In this document: in pieces, positions 6,505-6,829 of the stretch
Layout of the letters: each line of letters begins with the position of its first letter
Position numbering within the stretch: the first letter of the stretch is position 1
NCBI GenBank assembly: GCA_000695745.1
Contig: ASHK01000319.1
Location: 1 to 6,829 of the forward strand
From: Vibrio madracius
GTDB taxonomy: Bacteria; Pseudomonadota; Gammaproteobacteria; Enterobacterales; Vibrionaceae
Direction: 5' to 3'
Length of the DNA: 6,829 bases
The notes under the pieces: generated by a model
Databases searched by the model: none
Told to the model about the DNA's origin: nothing
Seen by the model: only the letters and a program-made list of their open reading frames with translations
Position numbers and translations under genes: made by a program

Positions 6505-6829
6505 TTACTCGCGCTTAACAATAAAGGGGTTAATTGGATTGGCAAAATATCGATATTTTGGAAATCTATGCTGCTCCAGGCCCGTTCTTCGAGCGTGGTG
6601 AAAAGTGCTGAAGGGTAGCTAATGACTTGAAATAAATTGAATTTTGTTCGTTGTGGCCAGCGATGTTCCAGTTTGTGGTGGTATATTTTTACCAGTTGTA
6701 GACCGACGGCAGTGAAATGCCCTCCTCCCAATGAGGTTATTTGTCCCGACTTCAGTTCTAACAACACTCGCGGTGATGTATTGATTGTACTAATAAAAAC
6801 TTCCTTTCCTATAGTCAACCCTGCTTCTT
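6505..6829 (-). CDS. Type-1 periplasmic binding protein, C-terminal end (5' end outside window), one probable frameshift
   Basis: The frame enters from the right edge (EAGLTIGKEVFISTINTSP, then VLLELKSGQITSLGGGHFTA). This resembles the last lobe of sugar/autoinducer-type periplasmic binding proteins, including a GGGHF turn and a late YPSALFTTLEERAWSSIDF segment. As written, the frame runs on into the cyclase gene in the wrong frame. Adding one base near 6559-6565 switches to PKYRYFANPINPFIVKRE and a TAA at 6507-6505. This gives a plausible family C-terminus, and the gene then ends just before the cyclase start. About 107 residues are visible, so the full protein would be roughly three times longer. 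The likely role is to bind a small ligand in the periplasm and report to the adjacent cyclase. Ligand unknown; an ordinary ABC-transporter binding protein is the alternative, though no transporter gene is in view. Confidence 0.55.

Noticed and set aside
6252..6829. Fusion of the binding-protein end to the cyclase in one polypeptide
   Set aside because: The frame remains open across the junction, but after the A8 run it becomes Arg/Ser/His-rich nonsense opposite the clear TM1 and periplasmic domain. A one-base correction earlier gives the binding protein a natural C-terminus and stop at 6505.

Overview
The window reads as chromosomal DNA of a marine gammaproteobacterium, most likely Vibrionaceae. 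This rests on the moderate GC content, the protein character, the E. coli-like DgkA, and a D-glutamate catabolism cassette known from marine bacteria. No species can be named from the sequence alone. Every gene I can support lies on the minus strand, so transcription runs from the right end (6829) to the left end (1). I see no RNA genes, CRISPR arrays, insertion sequences or attachment sites.

Right part (6829-4671): the C-terminal end of a type-1 periplasmic binding protein is followed at once by a membrane diguanylate cyclase with TM, periplasmic, TM, HAMP, GAF and GGDEF regions in order. The pair looks like a two-protein sensor in which the binding protein reports a ligand to the cyclase.

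Middle part (4547-3092): a secreted DUF4056 protein of unknown function sits 4 nt upstream of dgkA (diacylglycerol kinase). A perfect 11-bp hairpin follows dgkA, and its 3' end carries a 19-nt tandem repeat that includes the stop codon.

Left part (2931-1): a LysR-type regulator (probable dgcR), then dgcN and dgcA. This matches the pathway described in Pseudoalteromonas: DgcN N-acetylates D-glutamate, DgcA epimerises N-acetyl-D-Glu to N-acetyl-L-Glu, and DgcR activates both genes. The gap between dgcR and dgcN holds a TATAAC-N5-GTTATA palindrome (T-N11-A) about 64 nt upstream of a predicted start site, the usual geometry of a LysR activator.

The oddest property of the window is its density of single-base indels. 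Four genes (binding protein, cyclase, DUF4056, dgcN) each need one to three single-base corrections to read as normal full-length family members, seven in total. dgcR, dgkA and the visible part of dgcA are intact. Coding quality continues perfectly in the shifted frame after each break, so residual sequencing or assembly error is more likely than several independent pseudogenes, but raw reads would have to decide.
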